Positions 23,440 through 33,604 of a stretch of DNA of 64,000 nucleotides are shown in pieces (within the stretch, counting starts at the first letter, position 1; each line of letters begins with the position of its first letter). The position numbers were made by a program, and so were the translations under genes. The DNA is from Siphonodentalium dalli (Eukaryota; Mollusca; Scaphopoda; Gadilida; Siphonodentaliidae): positions 54,227,899-54,291,898 of the forward strand of contig CP136067.1 of assembly GCA_032622095.1 (NCBI GenBank), in the 5' to 3' direction. The notes beneath the pieces are model-generated. The model saw only the letters and a list, made by a program, of their open reading frames with translations. It did no database searches and was not told where the DNA came from.

Positions 23440-24010
23440 CAACAATGTTATACAGTATATAGATGTTGCAAACCACCGCAAAATTTCTTGGACAAAACAA
23501 CCCGATGAACAAACGCATGCAAACGCGAAAAAAAATGATATTTTTGTATTAGCTATATAGACGTTGCAAATCACCAACATGTTAGGAACAATATCCCAGA
23601 GTTTCAAATCTCTACATTTAAAACTGTAGGAGGAGTTGATTACACCATGAAGGTACCCAATCTCATCCAAAAGGCAAAAATGTTCCAAATTTTCTAAGTC
23701 GAAAACCCCCCAAAAATATGGAAAAAATGATATTTTTTATTAGCTATATAGATGTTGCAAATCAACAACATGTTAGGAACAATATCCCAGAGTTTCAAAT
23801 ATCTACATTTAAAACTGTAGGAGGAGTTGATTACACCATGAAGGTACCCAATCTCATCCAAAAGGCAAAAATGTTCCAAATTTTCTAAGTCGAAAACCCC
23901 CCCAAAAATATTATGTAGGAGGAGTTGATTACACCATGAAGGTACCCAATCTCGGACGGACGGACGCACGGACGGACGCACGGACGGACGCACGGACGAG
24001 GGTCATTTCT
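23440..24010 (+). repeat. ~188-bp tandem repeat ending in a gacggacgcacg minisatellite
   Basis: 'attagctatatagacgttgc' at about 23549 recurs as 'attagctatatagatgttgc' near 23737. Each unit continues through 'catgttaggaacaatatccc', 'gtaggaggagttgattacac' and 'ttctaagtcgaaaaccccc'. A shorter third piece follows at 23910. The array ends in 'gacggacgcacggacggacg' at about 23956-24000. Confidence 0.85.
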
Positions 24011-24043
24011 ATAGTCCTCCGACGGAAACGTCGGGGGACAAAC

Positions 24044-24250
24044 AAGCCAAATAAGGGTTAAAAGACGGAAATATATTAAATAAAGTTTATAATGATGTGT
24101 ATGTATATGTAAGCTAGTGATATGTGAAGTTTGATGCAATTTGGCCGATTAAAAGTTACGTTAATGAAAGTTTTATGTAATCTCACGCCGAGTCAGAGTC
24201 CGGCGTGATGGCGGCTAGCTCTTTGAATACCGAACACAAGTTCAAACTAG
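24044..24250 (+). repeat. 195-bp repeat (R195), plus copy 1
   Basis: Contains the family core: 'aaataaagtttataatgatg', 'gtaagctagtgatatgtgaa', 'gatgcaatttggccgatt', 'agtccggcgtgatggcggct' and 'gaataccgaacacaagttc'. It is followed at 24244 by 'actagaatgcactcactgga', a unique flank that is repeated at 26098. Confidence 0.85.
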
Positions 24251-25029
24251 AATGCACTCACTGGAGCTGCCTATACTTGCACCCATCACACATTTGGCAT
24301 GTTGTGTGGTGTCTTGCCAACAACAGTTTGAACCACGGGTGCTGGCCCCTCGTTTGAGAGATCGATAACAAAAATCTAGATATCAAATCTCTGTTTATCC
24401 ATCGCTGAAATAGTTGTGTGTACGGACATAATATCCCTGTTATGATGATATGGACCCCAGTTGGCTGCATATTAGGAACGATAACTCTATCCGATCTAAT
24501 TACAGGTGAGACATATTGGTAGTGTTTTTTACCTGTTAACCAACTATCACGGGGGATGATTGTTAAAGTGACACAAGGCACTCACTATGGATGAATGTTA
24601 AAGTGACATTCGCATTGAAAACTTCAAACGCGTTGACGTGCGCGTTACTAGGACTGACCCGCAGTTTATAAGGTTATACGTCTTGGATGGTAATTTGGCG
24701 CCTATAAAAATTACTAAGTTTTTTGAAATTTGTGAAGTTTTTGAAATTTTTGAAGTTTTTGAAATTTTTGAACTTTTCGAACTTTTTGAACTTTTTGAAA
24801 TTTTTCAATATTGTTCATTTATGAACGATTTATTACCAAAATAAAACCAGATAAACAATGCAAATTAAGTATATATGTGGATTTAAATTACAACTGATGC
24901 AACCATTTCATATTAGCGCGTGTTCATTTTTTACAATATGTACTTCCGGTATGACGTAACATATTCACGGAAGGACAGACATCCGAGCCGATAACATTAC
25001 TTGCGTCCAGCATGGACTGGCGCAAGTAA
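24251..25029. other. Spacer with (ttttgaaa)n microsatellite and a hairpin
   Basis: Bases 24715-24810 are a degenerate 'tttttgaaat/tttttgaact' microsatellite (the ORF across it is only this repeat). Bases 24996-25005 'attacttgcg' pair with 25021-25030 'cgcaagtaat'. Bases 24244-24450 share 'catccatcgctgaaatagtt' with 26150-26175, where an internally deleted copy of this flank exists. Confidence 0.65.
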
Positions 25030-25165
25030 TAAGGCGTATATAAGGGAAATATATGAAATAAAGTTTATAATGATATATGTGTATATGTAAGTTAGTGATA
25101 TGTGAAGTTTGATGCAATTTGGCCGATTGACAGTTGCGTTATATGTAGGTTTATAGTTTGGATAG
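25030..25165 (+). repeat. 195-bp repeat (R195), plus copy 2 (partial)
   Basis: Contains 'aaggcgtatataagggaaat', 'gtaagttagtgatatgtgaa', 'ggccgattgacagttgcg' and 'ttatatgtaggttta', the last matching the uninterrupted version of the site hit by the long-TIR element at 26504. Confidence 0.85.
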
Positions 25166-25820
25166 TTGGGTAGCAGTGATAATTATTTATTGAATACGTG
25201 AATGAATATGTAAAAATACGACGACTAATATAACGGAATATGAATGAATGGATGATGAATTATTCTCCACAATCAGTTGGCCACCGCCCTCTCGATGCTT
25301 TGCTCTTAAGATATAATCTAGCACATTTCTTCAGGAATGCACCTGTCGTCAGTTCTTGTGGTCGGCATATGAAAGTGATTATCTATCACGCTGAAGCCAT
25401 CTCACCCTCTGAAGTGTGAGGTGTGATTAGTCGACTGGTTACTGTGTAAACAACCTGCTTCTATTGTTTTGATAGGATATGAATGGGGATAATAACGGCT
25501 TCTAAGGGTTTCCCAAACTCCAGAGATAGTGAGATGATTATTTATGAATTCGCCGGTTCGTTGTTCAAACCAACTGGTGTGATATACTGCATGGCTATTA
25601 TCTTTGCTAACAGATGTGCCTAAAGTAATCTGAATGTCAAAATTGATGGACATAACTCTGAAATATATCATAATCTGAACTTAAGAAATTAATATATTAA
25701 TTTATTTACAACTTTAATACAAATGTAATACCCGGGCCAGCTCGCCCCTGAAAGGTGGGCCAGCTCGCCCCAAAAACGGCCTGGGGCGAGCTGGCCCTGG
25801 GGCGAGTGGGCCCGGATCCA
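25166..25820. other. Spacer with a GC-rich palindrome
   Basis: At 25757-25771 'gggccagctcgcccc' is perfectly inverted at 25783-25797. The outer 'cccgggccagctcgcccc' / 'ggggcgagtgggcccgg' extends the symmetry over 25732-25814. No gene is seen. Confidence 0.75.
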
Positions 25821-26107
25821 TGTACAATATTAGCTGCCGGCACGCAAATAAGAGTTCGGCAAGATGGAGGCTAACTCTATGAATACCGAACACAAGTTCA
25901 AGTTAGGCGTATATCAGGGAAATATATGAAATAAAGTTTATAGAGATGTGTGTGTATATGTAAGCTAGTGATATGTGAAGTTTGGTGCAATTTGACCATT
26001 AGAAGTTTAGTTATTGATAGGTTTGTGTACAATATTAGCTGTAATCACGTAAACCAGAGTTCGGCAAGATGGCGGCTAACTCTATGAATACTGAACACAA
26101 GTCCAAA
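25821..26107 (+). repeat. 195-bp repeat (R195), plus copies 3 and partial 4
   Basis: Starts 'tgtacaatattagctgccgg', then 'gagttcggcaagatgg', 'gaataccgaacacaagttca', the R195 core, and a second 'tgtacaatattagctg' at 26029 that begins a truncated next unit ending at 26098 in 'actagaatgcactcactgga'. The first unit is mirrored at 26331-26497. Confidence 0.85.
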
Positions 26108-26330
26108 CTAGAATGCACTCACTGGAGCTGCCTATAATGCCTATATCTCTGTTCATCCATCGCTGAAATAGTTGTATGTACGGACAGAATATCTCTGTTA
26201 TCTCAAGTTGATCTATTACACTAATGATAGTCTTAGCAATACGTACGAGTTGTTTGACATATTAATATAACAATGTAGACATCGTTCATATGACATGATT
26301 TATATGGAATGGAATGGTTTAGTCAAATTG

Positions 26331-26503
26331 CACCAAACTTCACATATCAATAGCTTACATATACACACACATCTTTATAAACTTTATTTCATATATTTCC
26401 CTTATATACGCCTAATTTGAACTTGTGTTCGGTATTCATAGAGTTAGCCTCCATCTTGCCGAACTCTCGTTTGCGTGCCGGCAGCTAATATTGTACATAA
26501 ACC
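26331..26503 (-). repeat. 195-bp repeat (R195), minus copy a
   Basis: Reverse complement of 25821-25997 with few changes. The array continues after the inserted long-TIR element at 28702. With that element and one copy of its duplication removed, the distance from 'gtcaaattgc' (26332) to the next 'gccaaattgc' (28726) is 196 bp, the same as the 195 bp between 28726 and 28921. Confidence 0.88.
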
Positions 26504-28693
26504 GGGTACTGCGTTATGCAGTAGGTCCCTAGATTTGCGTAGGTCTCCGTAGGTCACTCAATTCGCGTAGGTCCCCGCAGTAATGTAATATATAGTAGGT
26601 CTACATGATTTATTGACTGATAAAATGGATTGATACCACTAAATGATCATGTTATATGTTACTTTGCATATTTTTTTATAATTAATTTTCCCAAATCTGA
26701 TGGGTTTGTTTGCTAAGTGATACTTAGACTAGAGGATGAAGCCTAACTAAAATTACGTGATTTCTGATCGGGAAAATAAGAGGATTAACTTGCTGGCTTC
26801 TGGATAAGATATTAACTGGAGGATAACTGATTGTATTTTTGCATTGATTTGTGTGGCTTTTGGAGCAGAAAATAAGAGGATTATCAGATTTCTCGATTCA
26901 TAACTATAGGTGAGTGGGCATTGATGCGTTAGCTAGGAGAATTTGATAATTTTCATAGTTTATTGAATATCAAAACATGCAACAAAACGTTTATAACATA
27001 ATATGTAAATGACAGCACACAAAAATGAAGCACAAGCAACGGTATAAAAAAAAATATTTTTCATGGTAATAGGTAAGTTATATTTATTTATTTTCTTGAT
27101 ATGGGATGTGATATTTTAGATTGCCTGTAGATAGCATTATGATTACTCGCCGATCGAGAATACTAATTAAGTATACTAAATAATTCACAATAATAAAATG
27201 GGAAAACGAATTAATATAGTATCCGCCATCCTACTCAATATCTCATTTAAATATACACCAATACCGATCCGATGGAAACTTTAAATAATTAATTTTTATT
27301 GGAGTTGTTGAGACTGTATATGACATGTTATTAAAATAAAAGTATTACAAATGGTGGTAGTAATATACCAATACTGTTACAGAACGCTAAAATTTGTTAA
27401 TTAGAATTAAAATTAATGTAAATAATCACAAAACCAAATAAATAATTTCTGCACAAAACTCGACATTACTATTTGACCAATCAGAACGCAGCTCTAGATG
27501 ACCATTAGAAAAATATATGTCCAATCAAAACACGATCACTTAATTAGCCGGATAATAATTATTCAACTTATGCTTCAGAAACTTTTTTTATTCAGAAACA
27601 AAATGCGATGGATAAACGCTTTTCCGTTCAAATTGTATATAGAGGAAGTTTAATCCACTCTGTTTATGCCACGATTTTTACAATGCTATGGATAAACAAT
27701 TTTCCGTTCAAATTGTATGGCGAATTTTTAATCCACTCTGCAAAGTTTAATCAACAGTAGGCGCGTTTAATCAACAGGTGTTGATTAATTGTAAAATTTG
27801 AACAGATGGCTTTATTTATATAGTAAGATAGGCGATCGTGCATGGTAGTTACATTTGTATACAAATAAAATGGTAAGTATAACATTGAGATTTAATTATT
27901 TATTTGTCACTCATCTATGAGTAGGTGAATAAGTACTAACACCAGTTGATAATTAGTCACCACCCTATCACAACAGACATTGCCGAAATGAATCTTCAAA
28001 GAGGACAGATCCTTTTCGCAAAGAAAACACCCAGTCTCGCAAACAATTTGATTAATGGTCACCCATGTAGCTGGGCTGTCTAAACTTACCATTCAGTTAA
28101 ATAAGTTATGTTTAGTAACGTACTGATCACTTGTCAGTCCTAACTTAAACAATTAAATCTTAACATAACTTAATGAACTGGACGGTAAATCTTATTTTTT
28201 TTTCATCTAAGCTAAACAAAAATATATTATTAGATATTTAATTTTAAAAAAAACAACGAAATATCATATACAATGTTCACTAATTGATAATATTAGGCAT
28301 TACTTATTCTATAAAGCATGCACTCTTGCATTACTACGGGAACCTAAATAAATGCAAAAATACAATCAGTTATCCTCCAGTTAATATCTTACCCCGAAGC
28401 CAGCAAGTTAATCCTCTTATTTTCCCGATCAGAAATCACGTAAATTTAGGTAGGCTTCATCCTCTAGTCTAAGTATCACTAAGCAAACAAACCCATCAGA
28501 TTTGGGAAAATTAATTATAAAAAAAATATGCAAAGTAACATATAACATGATCATTTAGTGGTATCAATCCATTTTATCAGTCAATAAATCATGTAGACCT
28601 ACTATATATTACATTACTGCGGGGACCTACGCGAATTGAGTGACCTACGGAGACCTACGCAAATCTAGGGACCTACTGCATAACGCGTCACCG
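26504..28693. mobile_element. Long-TIR (Mutator-like) element, 8-bp TSD cataaacc, ~345-bp TIRs
   Basis: Bases 26511 to about 26848 are nearly identical to the reverse complement of about 28348-28686 (outer words 'gcgttatgcagtaggtccct', 'cgtaggtcactcaattcgcg'). Eight-base repeats cataaacc flank the copy at 26496-26503 and 28694-28701. TIRs hundreds of bases long with an 8-10-bp duplication are typical of Mutator-like elements. The 2190-bp copy encodes no full transposase. The interior (26850-28350) is AT-rich with 'ttgattaatcaac'-like words and one short Cys-rich ORF. Confidence 0.85.
27907..28092 (-). CDS. Short Cys-rich ORF inside the long-TIR element (uncertain)
   Basis: A 61-codon minus-strand ORF contains CETGCFLCEKDLSSLKIHFG then NVCC. 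The spacing C-x2-C-x9-H-x4-C is close to a CCHC or C2HC zinc-binding fragment, though shorter than the classical finger. An acceptor-like or donor-like 'gtaag' lies upstream on the same strand (28088-28092 read in reverse). It might be a remnant or captured exon. It could also be chance, since the element interior has no other coding signal. Confidence 0.25.
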   Translation of the reverse strand: MVSLDSPATWVTINQIVCETGCFLCEKDLSSLKIHFGNVCCDRVVTNYQLVLVLIHLLIDE

Positions 28694-29055
28694 CATAAAC
28701 CTACATATAACGCAACTGTCAATCGGCCAAATTGCATCAAACTTCACATATCACTAACTTACATATACACATATATCATTATAAACTTTATTTCATATAT
28801 TTCCCTTATATACGCCTTATTTGAACTTGTGTTCGGTATTCAAAGAGCTAGCCACCATCACGCCGGACTCTGACTCGCCGTGCGATTACATAAAACTTTC
28901 ATTAACGTAACTTTTAATCGGCCAAATTGCATCAAACTTCACATATCACTAGCTTACATACACACACACATCATTATAAACTTTATTCCATATATTTCCG
29001 TCTTTTAACCCTTATTTTGACTTGTGTTCGGTTGTGTTCGGTATTCATAGTGACC
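28694..29055 (-). repeat. 195-bp repeat (R195), minus copies b and c, with right terminal repeat
   Basis: Two consecutive units 195 bp apart ('gccaaattgcatcaaact' at 28726 and 28921). The outer one runs into 'gttcggttgtgttcggtatt', the 34-bp right terminus of the composite. Confidence 0.9.
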
Positions 29056-29065
29056 GGGCGAATAG

Positions 29066-30262
29066 TCTGACCAGACCTGGTAATATGGCTAAGGCCATCC
29101 AGGTCTGACCGCGGCGGCGCATCAGCTTAGACGGCTATTTAATTTTTTTAAATACACTTAATTTTACAAATCAACTAACATAGTCATTAATGTTAACAAT
29201 ATTGCAATATATATTAGCTCTGACACCTACCAGAACGTGTGTATAATTCCGTAATAATTTAATCCAAAAATCCAGTCGGAAAACATGTTGACAAAACGTG
29301 GTTAAATGGCCGAAGCAGGAGGAGCTAACATATCACATGACTACGTGCGTCTCGTGCATGGCAAACATGATTCTGCAACTCGCATTACTGTACCAGGATG
29401 TTAACAGTACGCATGTGTAACAAATTGGAGTTGGTAATTTGTAAAAACTACACGCATGCGCAGATTGTAGTTCCCCTCAACTTGAATTGTATCAGGGCAA
29501 CCTGAATTGTACACTCAATGTGAACGCATGTGATTACCTTGCCGTGCGCACGGGGAACTCACAGGGGGATTCATGAAATTACGGGTCACATGCAATGGTC
29601 GACGAACACACGACATGTCAGTGTTTACGTTCTGTTATCTGTCGGATTTTAAGGATAACTGACACGTAGGTGAGTGGATGGTTTCACACTTGTATTTGTA
29701 TTTAGTTGATAAATACATATGCGTTGGTCCTAATTGTTACTTTTATAGGAATTATAGCCGCCTATGTTGTTTGACACACGCCATGGATCTTTGATGGCGT
29801 AAGCCATGACACAAAGATCAAATGGATCTACCGGGCGAATAGCCACTGCCGTGGGCAGCGGCCTGGTTTTTACTTTTTTAGTCTTATAAAGTTATTCAAA
29901 AACAATATATGATAGATTACCAGATAGCAGTGCCCATACGCCTGCGAATATGTTGTTGTATTGGAAAGTTATGGTAAAAAATACACTAAATCCGACAACA
30001 ATGCCAACAACAGAATATGCAAGACGAAATTTCATCGACGAGTCGCTGGGTCTCGCCATTTTGAATTTTAAAAAATTAGTCTCGGAAGGGGACTTGCATC
30101 GAGTACAAATACGGAAAGAATCAACGACTACTTATCAGGATGCCCTACTTATCGAAGAGAGATAGCAACAACATTTATTCCCACAATCTAACTGTTATTT
30201 ATATCAATTTGCTAGAACAAGTTGTGAGCACATATGTGATGAACTTATGTCCACGGATCCGT
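29066..30262. other. Stretch with a small hairpin, no supported gene
   Basis: At about 29069-29110, 'gaccagacctgg' and 'ccaggtctgacc' form a hairpin. 'accgggcgaatag' at 29053 recurs at 29831. 'gacacgtaggtgagtgg' near 29663 contains a good donor-like sequence but no linked exon is seen. A 71-codon ORF at 29950-30165 has no recognised motif. Confidence 0.4.
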
Positions 30263-30268
30263 GACTTA

Positions 30269-32803
30269 CCGCCCGTGAGACAACCTGCCCATTTCGCTGC
30301 AGGCGAACCCGCCCGTGGCGAACCCACCAGCTTAAAAACATTCATTATCAATGTCAATCATGGGGTGTGAAGTGATTATCAGATGCGCAATTAGGTTGGT
30401 TTGGCCAGCTGTGATTAAATGAAAATTAGGATGTACATCGTTGATTATTAAATGATGTGCGAAGTTTGTACCGATTTGAAGCCCTTTTATTTGCAACAAA
30501 ATTGATGTCTTGTTTTGAAAGCACGCGGCGGCGGGACCTGGCCTTTTAAATATTCATCACAAGTTTACCTTATATAATTGTCAAAAAAACCTTGTCATTA
30601 TTACTCTATATATCATGCCATGAATCTCCACTGTGGCTAATGCCCATAAAGATCATATTCCACAAGTAAAACCCTTTTTGGAAGTTTTGACAGGGAACCT
30701 TAGCCTATCTAGATATTTAAGTCGAACACATCTAGGCCTAACGCGAGGAATATATTTCTTAGTTATTATCTGTTCCTTTATATTATAATGTACGGTACTT
30801 CAGTGTATATGTGAAGTCCCAACTCTATGGGAAGCCAAATTGACATTTAATAAATAATTGAGCTTATAAATAGCGCAATAAGGAATCCCTTATTGCACTT
30901 AAGCGCAATAAGGGAAGATCTAATTGCACTTAAGCACAATAAGGAAATTCCTTATTGCTCTTAAGGTAGCAATACACAATTTCATGGGTTGTAGGAGGGC
31001 TGAAAATATGATTTTAAGCATATAAGGGCTATAACTGTCAGTTTAGCCTCTGTTATACCTGGGAGTAATGGTTTGATGGTTTAATTATTTTATAAAGGTA
31101 CCATAGTATACAAAATGGGATGATATTTGAATACGAAGTATGTTTTTGGAATCTGATGTCGGCCAGCTCTGTGTGGTACTCCACCGAAAACAGCTCGATT
31201 TCTCTCCCTTGAAAACAGTCGTCTGCACTTCTGAGAATTTTTTTTTAAATTGCTACGATAATTTTTTTTTATTTTTCAATATATCTGACATATATCTCGG
31301 GTCTATCAGCTCATAAGGTGGTTATAGACTGACATTCGCTCTGTCATGGTTAGCTATGCGACCGAAAACGGCCAATTTCGGTCAAAAATTGGCTAAAATG
31401 AAGATTTAAAAAAATCAGTCTAGAGGAGATAACTCTACTTGTGATGATGCCATTTTTTTCCAAAAGACAGACGATTATTCTCTGACCATTTCTGCATCTT
31501 GTAACCAAACACTCATGTTCTGTTTATCAATGACCATGGTGCAGCAGAAGGTTGTAATACAGTACCCCCGTCAAAATGGTGAAAATGGCCAGAAATCGTG
31601 CAAGGAATCTCTTATTGCGCTTAAGGGCAATAAGGAATATTCTTATTGTGCTTAAAGGCCCACTTAATTTTCGAGTCACCGATTATTTTTTTTATAGTGT
31701 CGCGATTTTCGGTTTTAATGACAATCTATGACATGAATTATAATTAAACTAATATAATCCATCAACATGTGACACGTTTGTGTCTCAGAATGTGCTCATA
31801 GAGCAACCGAAAATCGCAATTAGATCTTCCCTTATTGCACTTAAGCGCAATAAGGGAATCCTTATTGCGCTTTTAAAAACTCAATTATTTATTAAATGTC
31901 AATTTGGCTTCCAATACAACTCAAATTCCATTTATGAGCACTTTTCTCTGACTTTTATGAGCCTTTATCGCGATAAACATTGAATTAAGGAGTTATTCCA
32001 TAAAAAATATAGGCTACAGAATAAGCTAAAATCCGCTTCAATGGGGAAAATTCTCAATTCTACATGGCGTAACAATTGGTATCTGGTCTCTGAAATGCTG
32101 AAATTCTGCGGTAGGTTCACCAATTAATACAACATTCGCAATATAGTACTGAATGAGTGTAGGCTACATAATGTGTTAAATATGTAGATCATATTGCCCG
32201 TGTCTGAAAATAGCAGCGATAGCTGCCATGGATGCAGGTCATGAATGATGAAACAGGAATATTTCGCTTTTATCACAAAAATGCATGCTTGGGCCTAGGC
32301 CTAATAGTATAATTATGTAGCTACTATATGAACGCAATTTGTCAAAACGCAAAGGAGCACAATTAATAGACTATCTTTAATAAATTCTGAACTTGACAAA
32401 AAATACCTATGTAGCAGAGAATATGTTTATATACATAGGCCTAATTTGATTCAAAATGCTATAGGCCTAACTGCGTAATTCCTGTGCCACAATATGGTAT
32501 AGTGACTTATTTCGAGATCTGATATATACAACCAAGTTGGACGCCATCTTGGATTACAAAGTTTCCCCAAAGCGGATTTTTAGATATGTTATATAATGAG
32601 GACTATCCTGTGGATTTTGACACCAAAATCGCTTTCTGGACAGTTTCTTCCGGGCTAACCCATCATTTCGCGTATACATCACGACCATACTACAAAGAAT
32701 AATTATATTACCGTACTATCAACAATTTCGGGCGAACGCGCCCGCATTTATCGGGCGAAACCGCCCGGAAATATGCCCGAAGGGCGGGTTGTCTCACGGC
32801 GGG
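30269..32803. mobile_element. Candidate 2.5-kb element with 'gtgagacaac' inverted ends
   Basis: Bases 30269-30284 'ccgcccgtgagacaac' and 32788-32803 'gttgtctcacggcggg' are near-perfect reverse complements. Both are followed inward by GC-rich 'gcgaacccgcccg' / 'cgggcgaaaccgcccgg' motifs. No target duplication could be found, so the boundaries are provisional. It contains the nested 30830..31912 element. Confidence 0.45.
30830..31912. mobile_element. 1.08-kb inverted-repeat element with 'gcaataagg' palindromes
   Basis: Bases 30830-30927 and 31816-31912 are about 97-bp inverted repeats starting 'ggaagccaaattgacattta'. Within them sit strings of small palindromes built from 'ccttattgc' and 'gcaataagg' joined by 'cttaag'. 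One is 'tcccttattgc' + acttaagc + 'gcaataaggga' at about 31829. Further copies lie at 30935-30970 and 31607-31660. No clear duplication flanks it, and there is no coding sequence. Confidence 0.75.
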
Positions 32804-32887
32804 TTGTCCCATTTCCGCGTGATCAGTCAATCCGAGCTCCGCATCCTGTTCCACATTTTGCAACTAACCAGGTGAGAGAAAAAAAAA

Positions 32888-32963
32888 ATGCCTAGAACAA
32901 AAAAAGCTGCACGAATGGCCAAAAAAGGACGTACGGCCGCTGCTATGGATGCTGATAGTTCTG
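32888..32963 (+). CDS. dsRBD (ADAR-like) gene, first coding exon
   Basis: The ATG at 32888 has A at -3 and opens a 25-codon exon ending GTTCTG|gtaaat in phase 1. The peptide MPRTKKAARMAKKGRT is strongly basic and looks like a nuclear localisation signal, followed by AAAMDADSS. The split last codon joins exactly in phase with the exon at 52138 (G + AC = Asp). A donor-like 'accag|gtgaga' at 32868-32876 just upstream could end an alternative non-coding exon that would skip this ATG. The start lies only about 85 bp downstream of the GC-rich end of the inverted-repeat element at 30269-32803, so the core promoter may include transposon sequence. Confidence 0.7.
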
Positions 32964-33604
32964 GTAAATGTTTATTTCGTATCCATAGTACTGGTATTTT
33001 GTGGATGGTTATACGACAATTGGGGGAAAACCTTCATTTAGAAGCCGGAAAATCTGGATGACAGGATTTCGTGCTAAGTTGTCACGTGATCGGCCGACGC
33101 CGTCATTTTGAATTTGATTGTGAATCTCGTGCTTCAATTTGTGACAATAATTCAAGAAATAGAGACTCAAAAACATAACGTAAAAGCTTATAATTTTAAG
33201 AGATGCAATGATAACATGACTAAGGTTAAATAAAATAACACCTGTTTTTAGGGTAACCCACCCGCCCCAACAAAACAGGCCGCCGCCTCACCATTTATTG
33301 ACATTGTTTTTTTTATATTATATATATTATAAATTTTCCTATTTTTTCTCTCTCACTTAAAATAAGAAAATGTGCAACTGGCAATTGGCAACCGGAATAA
33401 GCCATTGCTTTAAGGACTTTGCAAATGCAAACCCAATTTCCCCCCAAATTTGATGTCCAGAGTCAAAATAAAGGATTAATTTCACTTTTATTACTATATA
33501 ATATTAGGCCTAAAAAAACGTGACATGGGGAAAGACATATATACATGTATCTGTATATGGTACGTCCTTAGTGACCAAATCTGGCTTTTGCAGGACGTTG
33601 GGAG

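Larger units (their letters stand above)
16223..29056. mobile_element. 12.8-kb composite bounded by 34-bp perfect TIRs and 9-bp direct repeats
   Basis: Bases 16224-16257 (ggtcactatgaataccga...) are the exact reverse complement of 29022-29055. Just outside lie identical 9-mers ggcgaatag at 16214-16222 and 29057-29065, with one base between each and the 34-mer. This is what a single large insertion with a 9-bp duplication (Mutator-like size) would leave. Inside are diverged 7-kb inverted arms (16325.. and 23425), later insertions of hAT, MITE and long-TIR elements, and arrays of a 195-bp repeat that share the terminal 'gaataccgaacacaa' word. No transposase is visible. Caution: the neighbouring satellite also contains 'ggcgaata', so the 9-mer match is not fully independent. 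Confidence 0.55.

Noticed and set aside
23440-24010. CRISPR-like regular repeats
   Set aside because: Long 188-bp tandem units without unique spacers in animal DNA; an ordinary tandem repeat.
24638-24844. ORF with repeated FEIFEVFE
   Set aside because: It is the translation of a 'tttttgaaa' microsatellite.
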